Positions 43,464-54,618 of a stretch of DNA of 64,000 bases are shown here, in pieces. Numbering within the stretch: the first letter of the stretch is position 1; every line of letters begins with the position of its first letter. A program made the position numbers and the translations under genes. The notes below the pieces were generated by a model. That model worked only from the letters and a program-made list of their open reading frames with translations, searched no databases and was not told where the DNA came from. The DNA is from Acanthosepion pharaonis (lineage: Eukaryota > Mollusca > Cephalopoda > Sepiida > Sepiidae): positions 1,126,001 through 1,190,000 of the forward strand of contig CAHIKZ030004549.1 of the NCBI GenBank assembly GCA_903632075.3, in the 5' to 3' direction.

Positions 43464-43887
43464 TGTTTTCATTTAGATAAATCAAAGTGAGCAGTAAATA
43501 AATCAATGTTATTGGTGAAAATTTATTTATTTCTCTATTGGATCATGTTATTTAAGTCATGGCAATTATGTGTGGAAAAATAATATTGCCCAAATGTCTG
43601 CCAAGGCTTCAGCAGTACACCTCCATTTGATGGTCAAAATTTTTGATAACGTCTCTGCATAGTTGCTCCTTGATCTCACCAATATGTCTTATGTATGTGT
43701 ATGTAAAGGGTGTTTTATTAAAATGGATTATATATAAAGGCATTTCATTAAGATGGATCAAAGTGAGCATTAAACAAATCAGTGTTATTGGTGAAAATTT
43801 ATTTTTCTCTTTTGGATCATATTATTTAAGTCATGGCAATTATGTGTGAAAAATAATATCACCCAAATGACTGCCAAATCTAAAAGA
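43461..43887. repeat. Direct repeat pair of ~150 bp, possibly mariner ends
   Basis: 43461-43608 and 43737-43887 share AAATCAATGTTATTGGTGAA, GATCATGTTATTTAAGTC and GGCAATTATGTGTG. Both start with a GTGTTTTCATTTA/GGCATTTCATTAAG sequence resembling mariner-type termini (ATTAAAATGGATCAAA). No transposase inside. Confidence 0.65.
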
Positions 43888-44347
43888 AAAAAATCATTAG
43901 ACGCTTAAATTTAATTCACATTTAAAATCTATCCAAGTTACTGAAACACTCTTTATTAGTCCACTTAGTATACATGCATTCATAGCTATTAGTCATATAT
44001 ATTTCTCGCATGAATATATTTCTATCCACAATGACATATTTGTCTGCCTGACAAGGATGCCTAATGACTTCTCAAACTGGGAAAACTGCTTTTATAAATA
44101 AAGATTCACATGATAGAGATTCTGAAAATATTTGATGCTTTAACCAGATATTATCACTTCATTCTTGCCCCTTCCACCAACTCCAAACACATTTTCAATT
44201 TGCTGGGAAAGAACATTAAAAAGAAGGAGAAAAGAGTATCCATCTTCTTCCTCCCCCTTTCCTGCCAGTCATGCTCCACAAACTCTCTAAAAATTGTTAG
44301 ATTTTTCTTCTTGCTCATCAAAATGGGATTTCAGAATAGTACTCTTC

Positions 44348-44382
<35 letters not shown>

Positions 44383-45294
44383 TCAAACTTTGTCCCATAA
44401 TAGTTACATTTGCCTGCACATTTCGTAAACTAAATGTAGCAACTATTTTGGGACAGAGGTAGTCATAAAAAATAGAAAATTTCGATGAAAGTGGATGCTG
44501 TAGAGGAAACTGTTTTGGGTGAGTTAACACAGAAGTGAATTGGAAACGGAAATGCACGCACTTTTTCCATTAACTTATGATAAAAATTTGGGGCATGAAA
44601 ACCTAATGTAAGAAGTGAAGATTTTTTTTTTTTTAATGTCCCTAGTTTAGCTAATAAAACAAAGAACTCTGAAAAAATAGCCAAGAACTTATATTTTCTA
44701 ACAGTTAACATAAAATATTTCTCTTCCTAGCAAAATATTTTCACTTTGACCTGTATTTTATCTGTTTCTTCAAATAATTTTTTTTTCTGGCACAAGACCA
44801 TTAAGAATTAGGAAGATTGTTTTTCCAGTTGGCAAGGACCAACCTGTCTACTTTTGGGAATGGTATCCATAATACAAGCCTTTATTTCGACCTGAACAAA
44901 ATTTTTGATACCAGTGGGACAAAAGCACAACTATCTCAACCATGAATCAGGTTCCAATATATTTTCTAACCTTAGTTTAGTTTGACAAACAATCAAATTG
45001 GGGGGTAACTACTGAAGGAAGATTGTGTTGCATCAGTCTTCTAAATATTAACAGCATTTAAAATCTTGGTTTGTACTTCAGTTTGACTGAAACTACTGGC
45101 ACTACTGAGAAACACAGAAGTAACTTAGCAATGAGGCCAGATTCAAACCAAAAGATTTCTTTGCAGGAAGAAAACTGAATAGAATAGCCAGAGGAAAATT
45201 TTCGCATCAACCTTTCAAGTATGGATAGCCTACTTGCATTGCAAATTAACAGTGAAGATTCTGGTGTTACTTAGTTTAAATAAAACCCATACAT
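43888..45294. other. Unassigned sequence
   Basis: A 29-base A run at 44352 and a T run at 44623. Frames at 44110-44711 are opposed and motif-free. I see no gene. Confidence 0.45.
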
Positions 45295-45640
45295 ATCTTC
45301 TTTATGTACTGTGTCTGCTCAGGATGTAGGTGATTATAGCTCTCCACAACTTCCTGTTTTTTGTAGCTCTTAAACATTGTCTTTCTGTTATTTTTCCTAA
45401 ACCCTGTTCTGTCATCCATTTATTCAAGCTCACACTATGCACTGTTTTCCCCTGTCCTTCTTGCTCTCTGTCAGTCCCTTGAGTATCATATTTTCCAAGC
45501 CCTCCTTCCTCATTATACACTCCCAGTAACCTCACTCTCTTCCTGCTGTTAAGTATTAGTTTCCGTTTAGTTTCCATTTTCTCCAAAACTGTTTGGTCCA
45601 TAGTATCCTCGGCATCCTTCTGTAGAAGCATATTTTTGTA
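45295..45640 (-). pseudogene. LINE ORF2 C-terminal fragment
   Basis: The 109-codon minus frame (45631-45302) reads MDQTVLEKMETKRKLILNSR, GVYNEEGGLGKYDTQGT, GKTVHSVSLNKWMTEQGL and ATKNRKLWRAIITYIL. This is the C-terminal tail of a widespread animal LINE RT (the FLGHVMRKEGLENLMLTG/KWMxEQGL region). 5'-truncated; related fragments at 2800-2945 and 38712-38775. Confidence 0.75.
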
Positions 45641-47103
45641 GCTTCAAGTCTCCTCTTCATATTTAAGATCATCCAGCTCAATGCTATTGTTGCATTTCAG
45701 CTCAGAGCAGACACCAGGTTTGTTGGAAGGGTGCAGTTTCATGCAGTCAAATGCTTGTGGCTATAGCGAAGAAAACGGCGACTTGTCAAACCAAGCGACA
45801 GCGCATCACGTGTATTCTACGACAGAAAATGTGGTGAAAAAGAAAATTACTTACCAAACAAAAGGGCACGTATTCCGCATGACATGCTGATGATGGAATA
45901 TTTGAATTAAAAAACAAGTCCATCACAGGAGTCGCTATAAAAGTATTTTGATATGCAAATTACTGAACATCCTCTCCCAGCTGTTGATGAATGGAAAAAA
46001 TGCTCGGCCGATAAAAGCAGTTGGTATTCTCGAATCAGGGAAGCAAAATTCGGGTATTTTGGCTACCGTGTTTGTTGGAGAAGGAGTTATTTTTCTGACT
46101 GGTTGAGTGCATTGTGATTTGTGAGATAGTATCTGCGAATCGAGGTTTCAGCATTTCTTTCTGCCCCCCGATGTTCGAGTCTGAACTTAATGATTTATTC
46201 TCTGTGATGTGGAAATAATCTGTGACAAACATTTCCTTTGCAAGCTCTGATTGCTTACAGTGGCTTAAAAATTACCCTTGACAATCAATGCAATACTAAA
46301 AAAAAAATATAAAAATAAATGTTTATAGTAAAATTATTGACAATACATTTTATGATCTACAAAACGTATATCTAAAAAACATAACCTTTGCTCTGAAAGT
46401 ATATAATTATGTATAAAATATCTGTAGTTGAAAGCATAAGATTGCATACAAAAAATATTTAGATTTTGGCATTAAATAACCCATAGAATTTGAAAAACCA
46501 AACAAAATCAACCAACATCAAAGTACTCTTTCATGTATAAATATCCTACTGTTTCTTAAAGAATCAAACTGTATTCCAAGATATACACTCAACAAAGCTA
46601 TGATATAAAACACACATCACCACCTCTTGTAATTATTTCCACACAAACATGTACCTGCACAAAAGCTGAGTATCATCTACCATGTATTCAATTGTAAAAG
46701 CAGAATAACATTATATTTTTATTACTTCAAAGCTCCCAAGAAAATTAAATTTCAACATTAAATGTCCCGTAAGGTGTTGATATGCTGTTAAATCAAAAAC
46801 AATAATTTCTTCTCATTGAATATTCTTATTTTTGTGGTTTTTATCTGGTGTGTTTTTTGTCTTTTTTGTTTGTATTTTCTTAACTAAATAGGAGATAACA
46901 GATTTTAGTGTCAAATATTTGTGTGTTGATTAAAAAAAATTCTTGTATCATAATTTGTTTCCTAATAGAAAATATTGGTGAGAATCAGAGGGGAAAAAAA
47001 AAACAAGCTAACTGCATGATATTTCAAGGATTAACCGATTCCACTGTTGAAGAATTCTCCAAAAGTATCAGCTTAAACATCGTACGAAAAAAAAAATGAT
47101 CTT
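45641..47103. other. Unassigned sequence
   Basis: 45690-46050 is richer in GC but has no domain in its short frames. Fragments near 46465-46500 (GGCATTAAATAACCCATAGA) and 46755-46790 echo the left end of the minisatellite-bearing repeat. Confidence 0.4.
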
Positions 47104-47412
47104 ACAGCCACATTGCATTGCAACTCCAGTTCCCATATGATCACCAAAATTAAGCATTATTGAGCCTGGTCAGTACTTAGTTGGGTAACTACTTGGATAT
47201 GCCAGGTGCTGTAATTTTGGCTGTGCAGTTAAGTGTGATGGATAATGGCTTGGAATTTTTAATTGGAGAGCTGAGTTTCAATTCCATTTTGGTTCGTTAT
47301 ATTCACTTATACACTAATACCCTAGGGAAAGGTATGAATCCACTTCTCCTCCAGCTATGTAAAAATATTTTCTGGCTTTAAATAACCTGTAAAGGGTTGA
47401 TAACTTGTAAAA
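47104..47412 (+). mobile_element. 5S-rRNA/tRNA composite SINE, full head
   Basis: 47104-47214 follows 5S rRNA throughout: TACAGCCACATTGCATTG, GATCACCAAAATTAAGCA (box A), CAGTACTTAGTTGGGTAACT (box C region, mutated) and ATGCCAGGTGCTGTAA. Then a tRNA-like module (GTGTGATGGATAATGGC; GAGTTTCAATTCC), and the tail CTGGCTTTAAATAACCTGTA to AAAGGGTTGATAAC. With 4513-4866 (-) it defines the full-length structure of the family. Confidence 0.8.
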
Positions 47413-48424
47413 AATGCATCAATTAAAAATGAAAATTCCAGCCAAATTATTAAAATGGTAGAAATTTAAGTTTCTGGCATGTTTCTTTTTTAATCTTGTT
47501 TTTGCTTTATTCAAATTTACATGGTCTCATCTTTTTACAGTTGAAATGTCTAGATGTAAGTTCTATGCTGACAGTTTCTTCTCTCACTCTTTTTGAGTAT
47601 AGAAGTCCCTCCCTGCTTTCTGCTTTTTCAGTAAACTTTGAATTTAAATTTCTGAAGATCAATGTCAATAGTTACCTACTGTCTTCTTAATTTTTGTTCT
47701 TTTATTGCTCTCTCTCCTTGAGTGTTTTTCTCATAACACTCTAACTTGTGTCTTAGTTGTTTTACTGCCTTGCTTGGGGTGAAATGATTAAAAAAAATGA
47801 TAAGTGGAAAAGCTGTTTAGCTACATATCTCTTTATAGTAGGCATCCTCAGGCTTGAATGGGAGACAAACCTGTGTTTGAGTAAAGGGTATTGGAATATA
47901 TGGAAGAGCTAATAAAGATGCTTATCATTTCACATAGGAGATAAGGAAATTGACCATAGACAGTGCTAAGGGCAGTTTTTCCTAACCTTGTAAACGGATA
48001 CAAAATCAAAACATTAACCTAAAATCTCAAATCCTGTTTATAAATAACCTTGTCAGATTGAGACTTTCATATGGACGTTATGTCTGTTGCCAAACTTGTC
48101 TAAATTGCCAGCTGTATACAACCACTTTCTCAATGGTTAAAAATGGTTTCAAGCAAATGAAGCCTGTGGGTCATAGTAAGGACCTATCCTTCAAACCTCA
48201 TGGACTGGCACTACAGAATCACAAAGATCTATATCAAATAACAGACACCACATCACTTCAGGACTTTCAACAGCAGCAACAACTAAAATGGATATCACCT
48301 CGAAGAGAAAATAATGACATAATCAAGATGTTGATGTTTCACACTACTTTGGGCAAAAGGTTAGGAAGGAACCCTCCACTCCAATCATTAATAGAAATCA
48401 CAATAACTGATACTGAACTGAATT
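47413..48424. other. Unassigned; contains start of a 234-codon frame
   Basis: The frame 48058-48762 (+) is the longest non-low-complexity frame here. Its last third is translated SINE (48425 onward), and the first 120 codons (with DFQQQQQLKW) match nothing I know. No promoter or splice context. Probably not a gene. Confidence 0.4.
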
Positions 48425-49091
48425 TCTGGGATGAGGATTTATCATTATTTACACTATTTATGTTGTGGACTAATGCCTTCATCTTTGTTGTTGTCATCAC
48501 CATGTTTCAACTGTTGTGTTCTCCAGTCTTCCTCAGGTGCATATCAAGCTGGCTATCCTACAGGGAATTAATTTCTGGGATATGGAGGTGTCATTACTTA
48601 CACTATTTACATTTGGACTATTGTCCTCATCTTTGTTGTTGTTGTCATAACACTTCAACTGTTGTGCTTTCCAGCCTTCATCAGGTGTGTATCAGTCCAG
48701 GTAACCTAGAGGAAATTCTGAAATTAACCCTTTATTTAATTTATGTAGCTACAGGACAATAGCCTAGTGGATTAAAGCATTGGTTTGTGAATTTAGTGTC
48801 ATAGTAATTGTGAGTTCAATCTCTGGGCTGGGCAGTGTGTACTTGGACTCACTGGAAACAGGACAAGCAATAACTGGGTGGTACTAAAAATAAGAACTAG
48901 TTGAGATATCCCTAGACATGGGCAATGGAACAAGAACAGTCTACCCCTGTAGATTAAATAAAGGGTTCATTTTCAAATTTCCTGTAGGTTACCAGGACTG
49001 ATACACACCTGATGAAGGCTGGAGGTCATTATGGTCGAAACGTGATAGCAAAAACAAAGGAGAGGACAATAGTCATCATGTAAATAGTGTA
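48425..49091 (+). mobile_element. Palindromic SINE, subfamily 2, with doubled left arm
   Basis: Two tandem inverted-body copies (48425-48540 and 48575-48705) precede a tRNA-like head (about 48752-48835: AATAGCCTAGTGGATTAAAG, GAGTTCAATCTCTGGG). The forward body follows to 49091, with CACCTGATGAAGGCTGG, GGTCGAAACG and the 3' end TGTAAATAGTGTAA. Possible diverged target repeat CACAATAACTG / CACAGTTACTG at about 48398 and 49093. The body matches 2964-3225. Confidence 0.7.
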
Positions 49092-49479
49092 AACACAGTT
49101 ACTGGATTTGAGAAACCTATTTTCCTGAAAAATAGTTTTAAAAGAAAGATTTTATAAGTATCAACCAAAAGTGACACTGCATGGTTGGTCAATGAATGCT
49201 GACTGTTTCCTTATAAGGCAGGGATTTTCAACTGGTGTGTCATTAAATACTGGTGTACTTCAAGAGGATCATGGGTGTGCCATGAAAATTTTTAAAGGTC
49301 ATTAATTATTTTCAAAATAAATCTAATGCACAGTAAGTTTGTGAAACAAGCTGTACTGCAATAAACAATATTAAAAAAAAAAAAAAATCGATTACAGCTA
49401 GAATCCTTGAAAGAAGAGTTAAGAGTGTGCCTGTCCAAAATTCTGCCTTGAAAAGATATTCTAAAAAAAAAAATGTCAA

Positions 49480-50067
49480 GCTCAGATATCTCAGTATCTG
49501 TCTATATTTCTGAGATGAGGTATTATGTACACTATTTATATTATTTGGACTATTGTCCTCATCATTGTTGCCATATTTATTACAACGTTTTGGCCATTGT
49601 ATGCTTCGGCTTTCTTCAGGTGGTTGGAATATCGAATTGAATCCTTTATTTCGCTCACTGGGGTAAACTGTTCTAGTTCCACGTGCCATGTTTTAATGGA
49701 TGTCAGTTATCAGTTATCTCCTGTTAATACCCCTCTCTAAGTTCTCCACTGCACTGGACACATGGCACAGTGGATAAAGGCATTGGTTAGATCCAGTGAC
49801 AGGACCCAAAGAGTGTGAGTTCAATACCTGGTTAAGGCAGTGGAGAACTTGGAGAGGGGAATTAGTAGGAGATAACTGACATCCATTAAAACATGGCATG
49901 GGGGAACTAGCTAGAACAGTCTGCCCCAGTGTGCGAAATAAAGGGTTCAGTTCAACATTCCAACTACCTGAAGAAGGCTGGGGTGTACAACGGCTGAAAC
50001 GTTGTAATAAATATGGTGACAAAGATGAGGACAATAGTCCAAATAATGTAAATAGTGCTCAGATATC
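49480..50067 (+). mobile_element. Palindromic SINE, copy 4 (best preserved)
   Basis: Target duplication GCTCAGATATC at 49480-49490 and 50057-50067. The left arm (about 49520-49752) and right arm (about 49835-50050) pair over ~210 bases. The centre (49755-49835) reads GGACACATGGCACAGTGGAT ... GAGTTCAATACCTGG: a TGGCACAGTGG box A matching the tRNA consensus and a near-consensus box B. Its head points right, so a pol III transcript would carry only the right arm, while read-through from outside would give a long hairpin. Confidence 0.85.
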
Positions 50068-50870
50068 ACATTAAATGTTGCATTATAATAGCTAGAAAGA
50101 TAAAATTAATATAAGGTTTTTAAAATTTTAATTAATTTTTATTAAAAATTATAATAAGTTGTTTTGTTTGCATTAATAAATAAATTAAAACTTTTTTTTT
50201 TATACATCATAATTGTGCCATGAAAGTTTAAGACTAGGTTCAAATCTGCCTTGAGATAAAAAAAAAAGGTTGAAAAAGGAAATAGCTAAATATTAACATT
50301 ACCTTCAAAGGTTTACTTTTCTCTTAGTTTGTTTACCACATTATGAGATCAGTGCACTTTCAATGCATTTCTTCTTAGTAAATTATTTTCTCTGGCATTT
50401 TTTTTTAAATTGAAATTTTGTGAAATTCACTGACATTGGCAAAGGTATTTCGGTATTTGATGACATCAGCCATAAAATGTTTTCCTAAAATAAACCAAGG
50501 CACTCTTCTCAATATCTTTCTGGTTGAAGATGCTACAAAGATAGAATCTGACTTCAAATTCTTGGTACATTTTAGAAACCAATAAGACTTTGATGCCAGG
50601 AAATATGATAATTAACATTCATCACTTGCTGAGTTTCATTGCATGCAAAATATTATACACAAATAATTGATATTTATTGGTCCAACACTTAATTTGGACA
50701 GAATGAGTAGTAGAAATTCTTGGGTATGTTTCTGGTTTATTTTCAAAGTTGAATGAAAGAGACAAGTTACAAAAATAATTAGTCAAAATCTGATATGAAC
50801 AAAAGTAAAATTTTGTTTCTTTACTTAACTCTCTTTCCTCACAAACTTTTTCATATTTTCAGTGTGCAAA
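50068..50870. other. Unassigned AT-rich sequence
   Basis: No gene or repeat recognised. Confidence 0.45.
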
Positions 50871-50879
50871 ATCATGCAG

Positions 50880-51245
50880 GCATTATCTGTGTGTACACAT
50901 ATGTACAGGCATTAAAACGTGTGTGTGTTTGTGGGCACACAAGCTTTTTCTGTGTGCATGTTGGGATGCACGTAGGATTTTTCTGTGTGTTGGTGGTCAT
51001 GGTAAGCAGGCTTTATTTGTATGCATGAGTGTGTGCAGGCACACAAGCTTTGTGTGTGTGCATGCACAGGCAGGCACCCAGGTTTTATGATTGTGAGGGC
51101 TTAAAGGTTTTATCAGTGTATGCCTGTTGGAGTGGTATGCCAGATTTATCAGGTTGTCTGCAGATGTATGTATTTCTGTGTCTACAAAAGTTTTATCTGT
51201 GTGCATGCATGGCAAGCATTATCAGTGTGTGAGTGTGTATACAAA
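50880..51245. repeat. TG-rich imperfect repeats
   Basis: Degenerate GTGTGTGCATG / GGCACACAAGCTTT motifs recur with variable spacing (50925, 50955, 51035, 51060). The translated frames here (Cys/Val/His-rich) are composition artefacts. Confidence 0.6.
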
Positions 51246-51369
51246 GTCACTTTGGAAAGTGTCTATTCATTTAGTTTTAATGAAAAAATAGCCTACCTAG
51301 GGCAGTGGTGTCTTAGTCCTCTTCAAGTTACTTCTCTTGGGACCTCACATATTTATTTCCATGTCTCTT

Positions 51370-51490
51370 ATTTTTTTCCTTAATCTCTTTTATTTTTTTT
51401 CCTTAATCTCTTTTATTTTTTTTCCTTAATCTCTTTTATTTTTTTTCCTTAATCTCTTTTATTTTTTTTCCTTAATCTCTTTTATTTTTT
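51370..51490. repeat. 23-bp tandem repeat, 5 copies
   Basis: CCTTAATCTCTTTTATTTTT plus TTT repeats with a 23-base period and almost no variation; first unit starts at 51378. Confidence 0.92.
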
Positions 51491-51790
51491 AATTAGTATC
51501 ACCCCAAGCAAGGCTGTACAGTCTCTAGCATGCAAGGGATTACAGGGTGTGGAGGAATTTGGAACAAAAATCATTAGGAATGAGGAGAAAGAGAAAAGAG
51601 CAATCAGGAAGACAGATTTTTTGCAGATTAATGTTGGCTGGAAAGCCTGGAGCCGGAGGGAGTTCCACAAGCAAGAAGTGTGAGATAAAAAAACTGTTAG
51701 CATAGAAGTTACGACCACATCTGGAGCAGCTCAACTGTAAACTGATGAGATCTTGCCACCAGTCTAGTATTGCGCTTAAATTCATAGAGT
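51490..51790 (-). pseudogene. LINE ORF2 C-terminal fragment (CR1/jockey-like)
   Basis: In two frames the minus strand reads CSRCGRNFYANSFFISHF, LWNSLRLQAFQPT and VELPPAPGFPANINLQKI. It resembles the F..R...LWN.LP..VFP...NLQ.FK tail that ends many CR1/jockey-like RTs. Confidence 0.6.
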
Positions 51791-51863
51791 CTAGGTACCA
51801 TTGGTTTGTTCAATTACAAGCCAAAATACCTAAGGTTTTTCCAAAACGAGCATTTAATTTATT

Positions 51864-51865
<2 letters not shown>

Positions 51866-51921
<56 letters not shown>
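51866..51921. repeat. (AT)n microsatellite
   Basis: About 26 units, directly left of a PLE pLTR. Confidence 0.97.
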
Positions 51922-51925
<4 letters not shown>

Positions 51926-52080
51926 AAAGAAAAAGAACAGTAAGAAATATAATCTGATGTTCTTATTAATATTTCTCTTTTTACAAAACGGTGCTCAATG
52001 CAAATTTACAGAGCATAAATATTATCAATTAACTGATTTAAAAATATGGCTCCATCGCTATACAGGAATTACCATGTTTA
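51922..52080 (+). repeat. pLTR of PLE B, copy downstream of nuclease
   Basis: AGAACAGTAAGAAATATAAT, TTTTTACAAAACGGTGCTCA and TTTACAGAGCATAAATATTA match 54357-54520 in the same orientation, so the PLE is bounded by direct repeats. Confidence 0.8.
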
Positions 52081-52416
52081 AGTCTAGGTAGGGCAGGGGT
52101 GCCTTTTTCAACGAATTATGACATCAGTTCAACGCATATCTTGTCTGGTTTTTATCAACGACAAAAAGTTTTTCAGCATTTTTTTCCCTTTAAACTTGTA
52201 TTTGTATACATAAACGTTTTTTCTAAAAGGAGTGTTTGGATTAAAATATTATTTTTAATTTTAATTACTAATAAACTATACATCTTTTTAAAACAAATAA
52301 ATGTAATAGAATTACTTAAATTATTTAAAAATTATTATTAAATATCAAATATAAGTGTGTATCTTTCTTTTATCAGCTTTTTTTTTTAAAAACATTAAGG
52401 AAAATTTTTGACAATG

Positions 52417-54320
52417 TCAGCAAAGAATAGCTATTTCATATCTTTGATTCAGTAAATTTTTATTTTTTATAAACATATTAATATATAGTTTCTCATGTAT
52501 GCACAAAGGACATGGGTCATTTAATAACCTACATATTCTCACTTTTCTTATTAATTTCCATTTTATTGTAGGTGTTTTATTGGTTCCTTTTAAGTGCCAG
52601 AAATATTTCCATAGGGACATCTGATTCCAGTGTTTATTTATCCTAAAAGAACTTTGATATTGATTGAATCTTTTTTTGAACTCATGCCTTGTGCATCCAA
52701 TATAGACTTTTATGTTGTTGGGATCCTCGATAGATGAGATATTGCATTGTTATACTAATGATTCCATGCAACATTTATTTTTTAGAGGACAGTTATGAGG
52801 ATTTCTGCAGTTACATAATTTTTGTTTATCTTCATCTCTTTTTATTTTTATATTGTCTAAATTTCTTTGGTCTTTGTGTAAGTGTTTATTAAAGATATTA
52901 GCATTATGTTTCTTAATAATTTTTTCTAAGTTTTCAGTACAGCTGTAACTTAATTTTAGGGCATTTTTAATGAAAATAATACTGAGTTTACTATCTTTAC
53001 GAAAATGTTTAACAGTTACTGCAAGGAATTTTTGTCCTAATTTATTCATTACCATTTGGTTGTATGGGGGTGTATGCTAAATTATTTTTCTACTTCTGTT
53101 TTTTCTATGCTTTCCATTTTCATTTTTTATGTAAGTTAGTTTTGGGCTTTTGTAGCCACTCTCTTTTAGAGCTTTATTATAGGAATTGATATGTTCATAG
53201 AAAATCTTCTCATTTGCTGAATTTATACTTATTCTTTTTTTGATAGATAAAGGTATATGCTTAATTATAGATGGAGGATGATTAGATTTAGTGTGTATAT
53301 ATAAAGGATTAGTATTGGGTTTTTTATAAAGTATGTATACATTTTTCATTAAATCTAATGTTATATCAAGGAAGTTCAATTTTACAATTTAGTGCTTAGT
53401 GATTTTTAAGCTTAGGCATTTAAATTCTCTATATAATTTCTTTCTAATTTTATCGATTTTAAATTTAGTAGAGTTCTTTATAACCATAAGTCCATCGTCT
53501 TTGTATAATCCAATGTCAGTTATATTAATTTCATGATATGCTGTGAGATTGTATAATGTAAAAAGACCTATAAGGTCAGAAGACACAGCTGAGTCTAGTG
53601 ATCCCGTTGTGATGCCAAAGTGGTTATAAGAATTTTTTATCCATTGCTCACCTTTGTGTATCAGTACCAATTTTTTCACATTTATAATAATGCTCTTTTC
53701 TTCTTCTGTAATATCTGTGTACTGGATATCAAAGTCCAATGCATTCATGAACAGTTCTTTTGATATTGATTGATAATAATTTTCAATATCAAACTGCATT
53801 AATGCACATTTTGTTTTATCTTTAATATCAGTAAACCAGTTTGTTACTTCTTTGGTATTAATCCACAGTTTCTACCCTATTTTTCTTTAATTTGTTTATT
53901 AACTCTTTCTAGGATTTTTTTACTTATTTTGCTGATCACAGGTCTTGTTGAGGTCTTGTTTTTACTTATTTTGCTGATCACAGGTCTTGTTTTTACTTAT
54001 TTTGCTGATCACAGGTCTTGTTGAGGTCTTGTTTTTACTTATTTTGCTGATCACAGGTCTTGTTGAGTTTATTATCCTTGTAGTTGGATTATCTTCGAAA
54101 TCTGGTTTATGGTCCTTTAAGGTTATATAGCACTCTTTTTCAGCAAGTTTACCTACTTTATCACTAACCTTTAGTTTATCTGTGATTTTTTTTTTTTTTT
54201 TTTTTTACAGCTAATTTTAATGTTACCCACCATGTTGCGGTAATTATTATTTGCCTTTTTAACATTTTTATGTAAATCCTTATTGATTGGGTTGTTGTAG
54301 TCCTTTGCTGCAATTTTATA
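52417..54320 (-). pseudogene. Penelope-like element B: near-complete RT + GIY-YIG
   Basis: Minus strand, N to C: an N-terminal segment about 54300-54070 with KVGKLAEKECYITLKDHKPDF, then STRPVISKISK (53990-53930, disrupted by a tandem repeat). The RT palm is 53799-53389: MQFDIENYYQSISKELF (motif A), GITTGSLDSAVSSDL (motif B) and GLYKDDGLMV (catalytic box). 53379-53077 has NHPPSIIKHIPLSIKKRISI (thumb). 53055-52750 has a CNCRNPHNCPLKNKC zinc-finger-like linker. The nuclease is 52745-52417: KVYIGCTRHEFKKRFNQY and NPCPLC-like ends. Mostly open, with a few frame breaks. Same RT type as PLE A (YxDDGL). Confidence 0.9.
53917..54064 (-). repeat. 42-bp tandem repeat inside PLE B RT
   Basis: The unit TTTTTACTTATTTTGCTGAT + CACAGGTCTTGTTGAGGTCT TG (split for length) occurs as 42, 31 and 42 bases and then a partial unit. 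42 bases keep frame (14 codons, with PVISKISKNKTSTR); the 31-base unit breaks it. Confidence 0.85.
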
Positions 54321-54324
54321 GAAA

Positions 54325-54326
54325 CT

Positions 54327-54356
<30 letters not shown>
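54325..54356. repeat. (AT)n microsatellite
   Basis: Joins PLE B to its upstream pLTR. Confidence 0.9.
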
Positions 54357-54363
<7 letters not shown>

Positions 54364-54520
54364 AAGAAAGAACAGTAAGATATATAATCTGGTGCTCTTA
54401 TAGATATTTTTATTTTTACAAAATAGTGCTCAATGTAAATTTACAGAGCATTAATATTTTAAATTAATTGATTTAAAATATGGTTTTTTTTCCACTACAC
54501 AGTTCTAACCATGTTTCAAA
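54357..54520 (+). repeat. pLTR of PLE B, copy upstream of RT
   Basis: Direct repeat of 51922-52080, about 85% identical over the first 120 bases by eye. Confidence 0.8.
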
Positions 54521-54585
54521 AATGGAAGCTAAAAGCCACGAATTTAATTTTGCAAAGACATTAGTTCCATTTCATCCTCAAGCGA

Positions 54586-54617
<32 letters not shown>

Positions 54618-54618
<1 letters not shown>

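Noticed and set aside
47104..47214. Functional 5S rRNA gene
   Set aside because: Many mismatches including box C, and fusion to a tRNA-like module and SINE tail; it is a SINE head.
48058..48762. 234-codon plus frame
   Set aside because: The last third is the inverted arm of a SINE; the rest matches no family and lacks gene context.
53945..54064. CRISPR-like or regulatory repeat
   Set aside because: The 42/31/42-bp repeats have no spacers and lie within PLE reverse transcriptase coding sequence.
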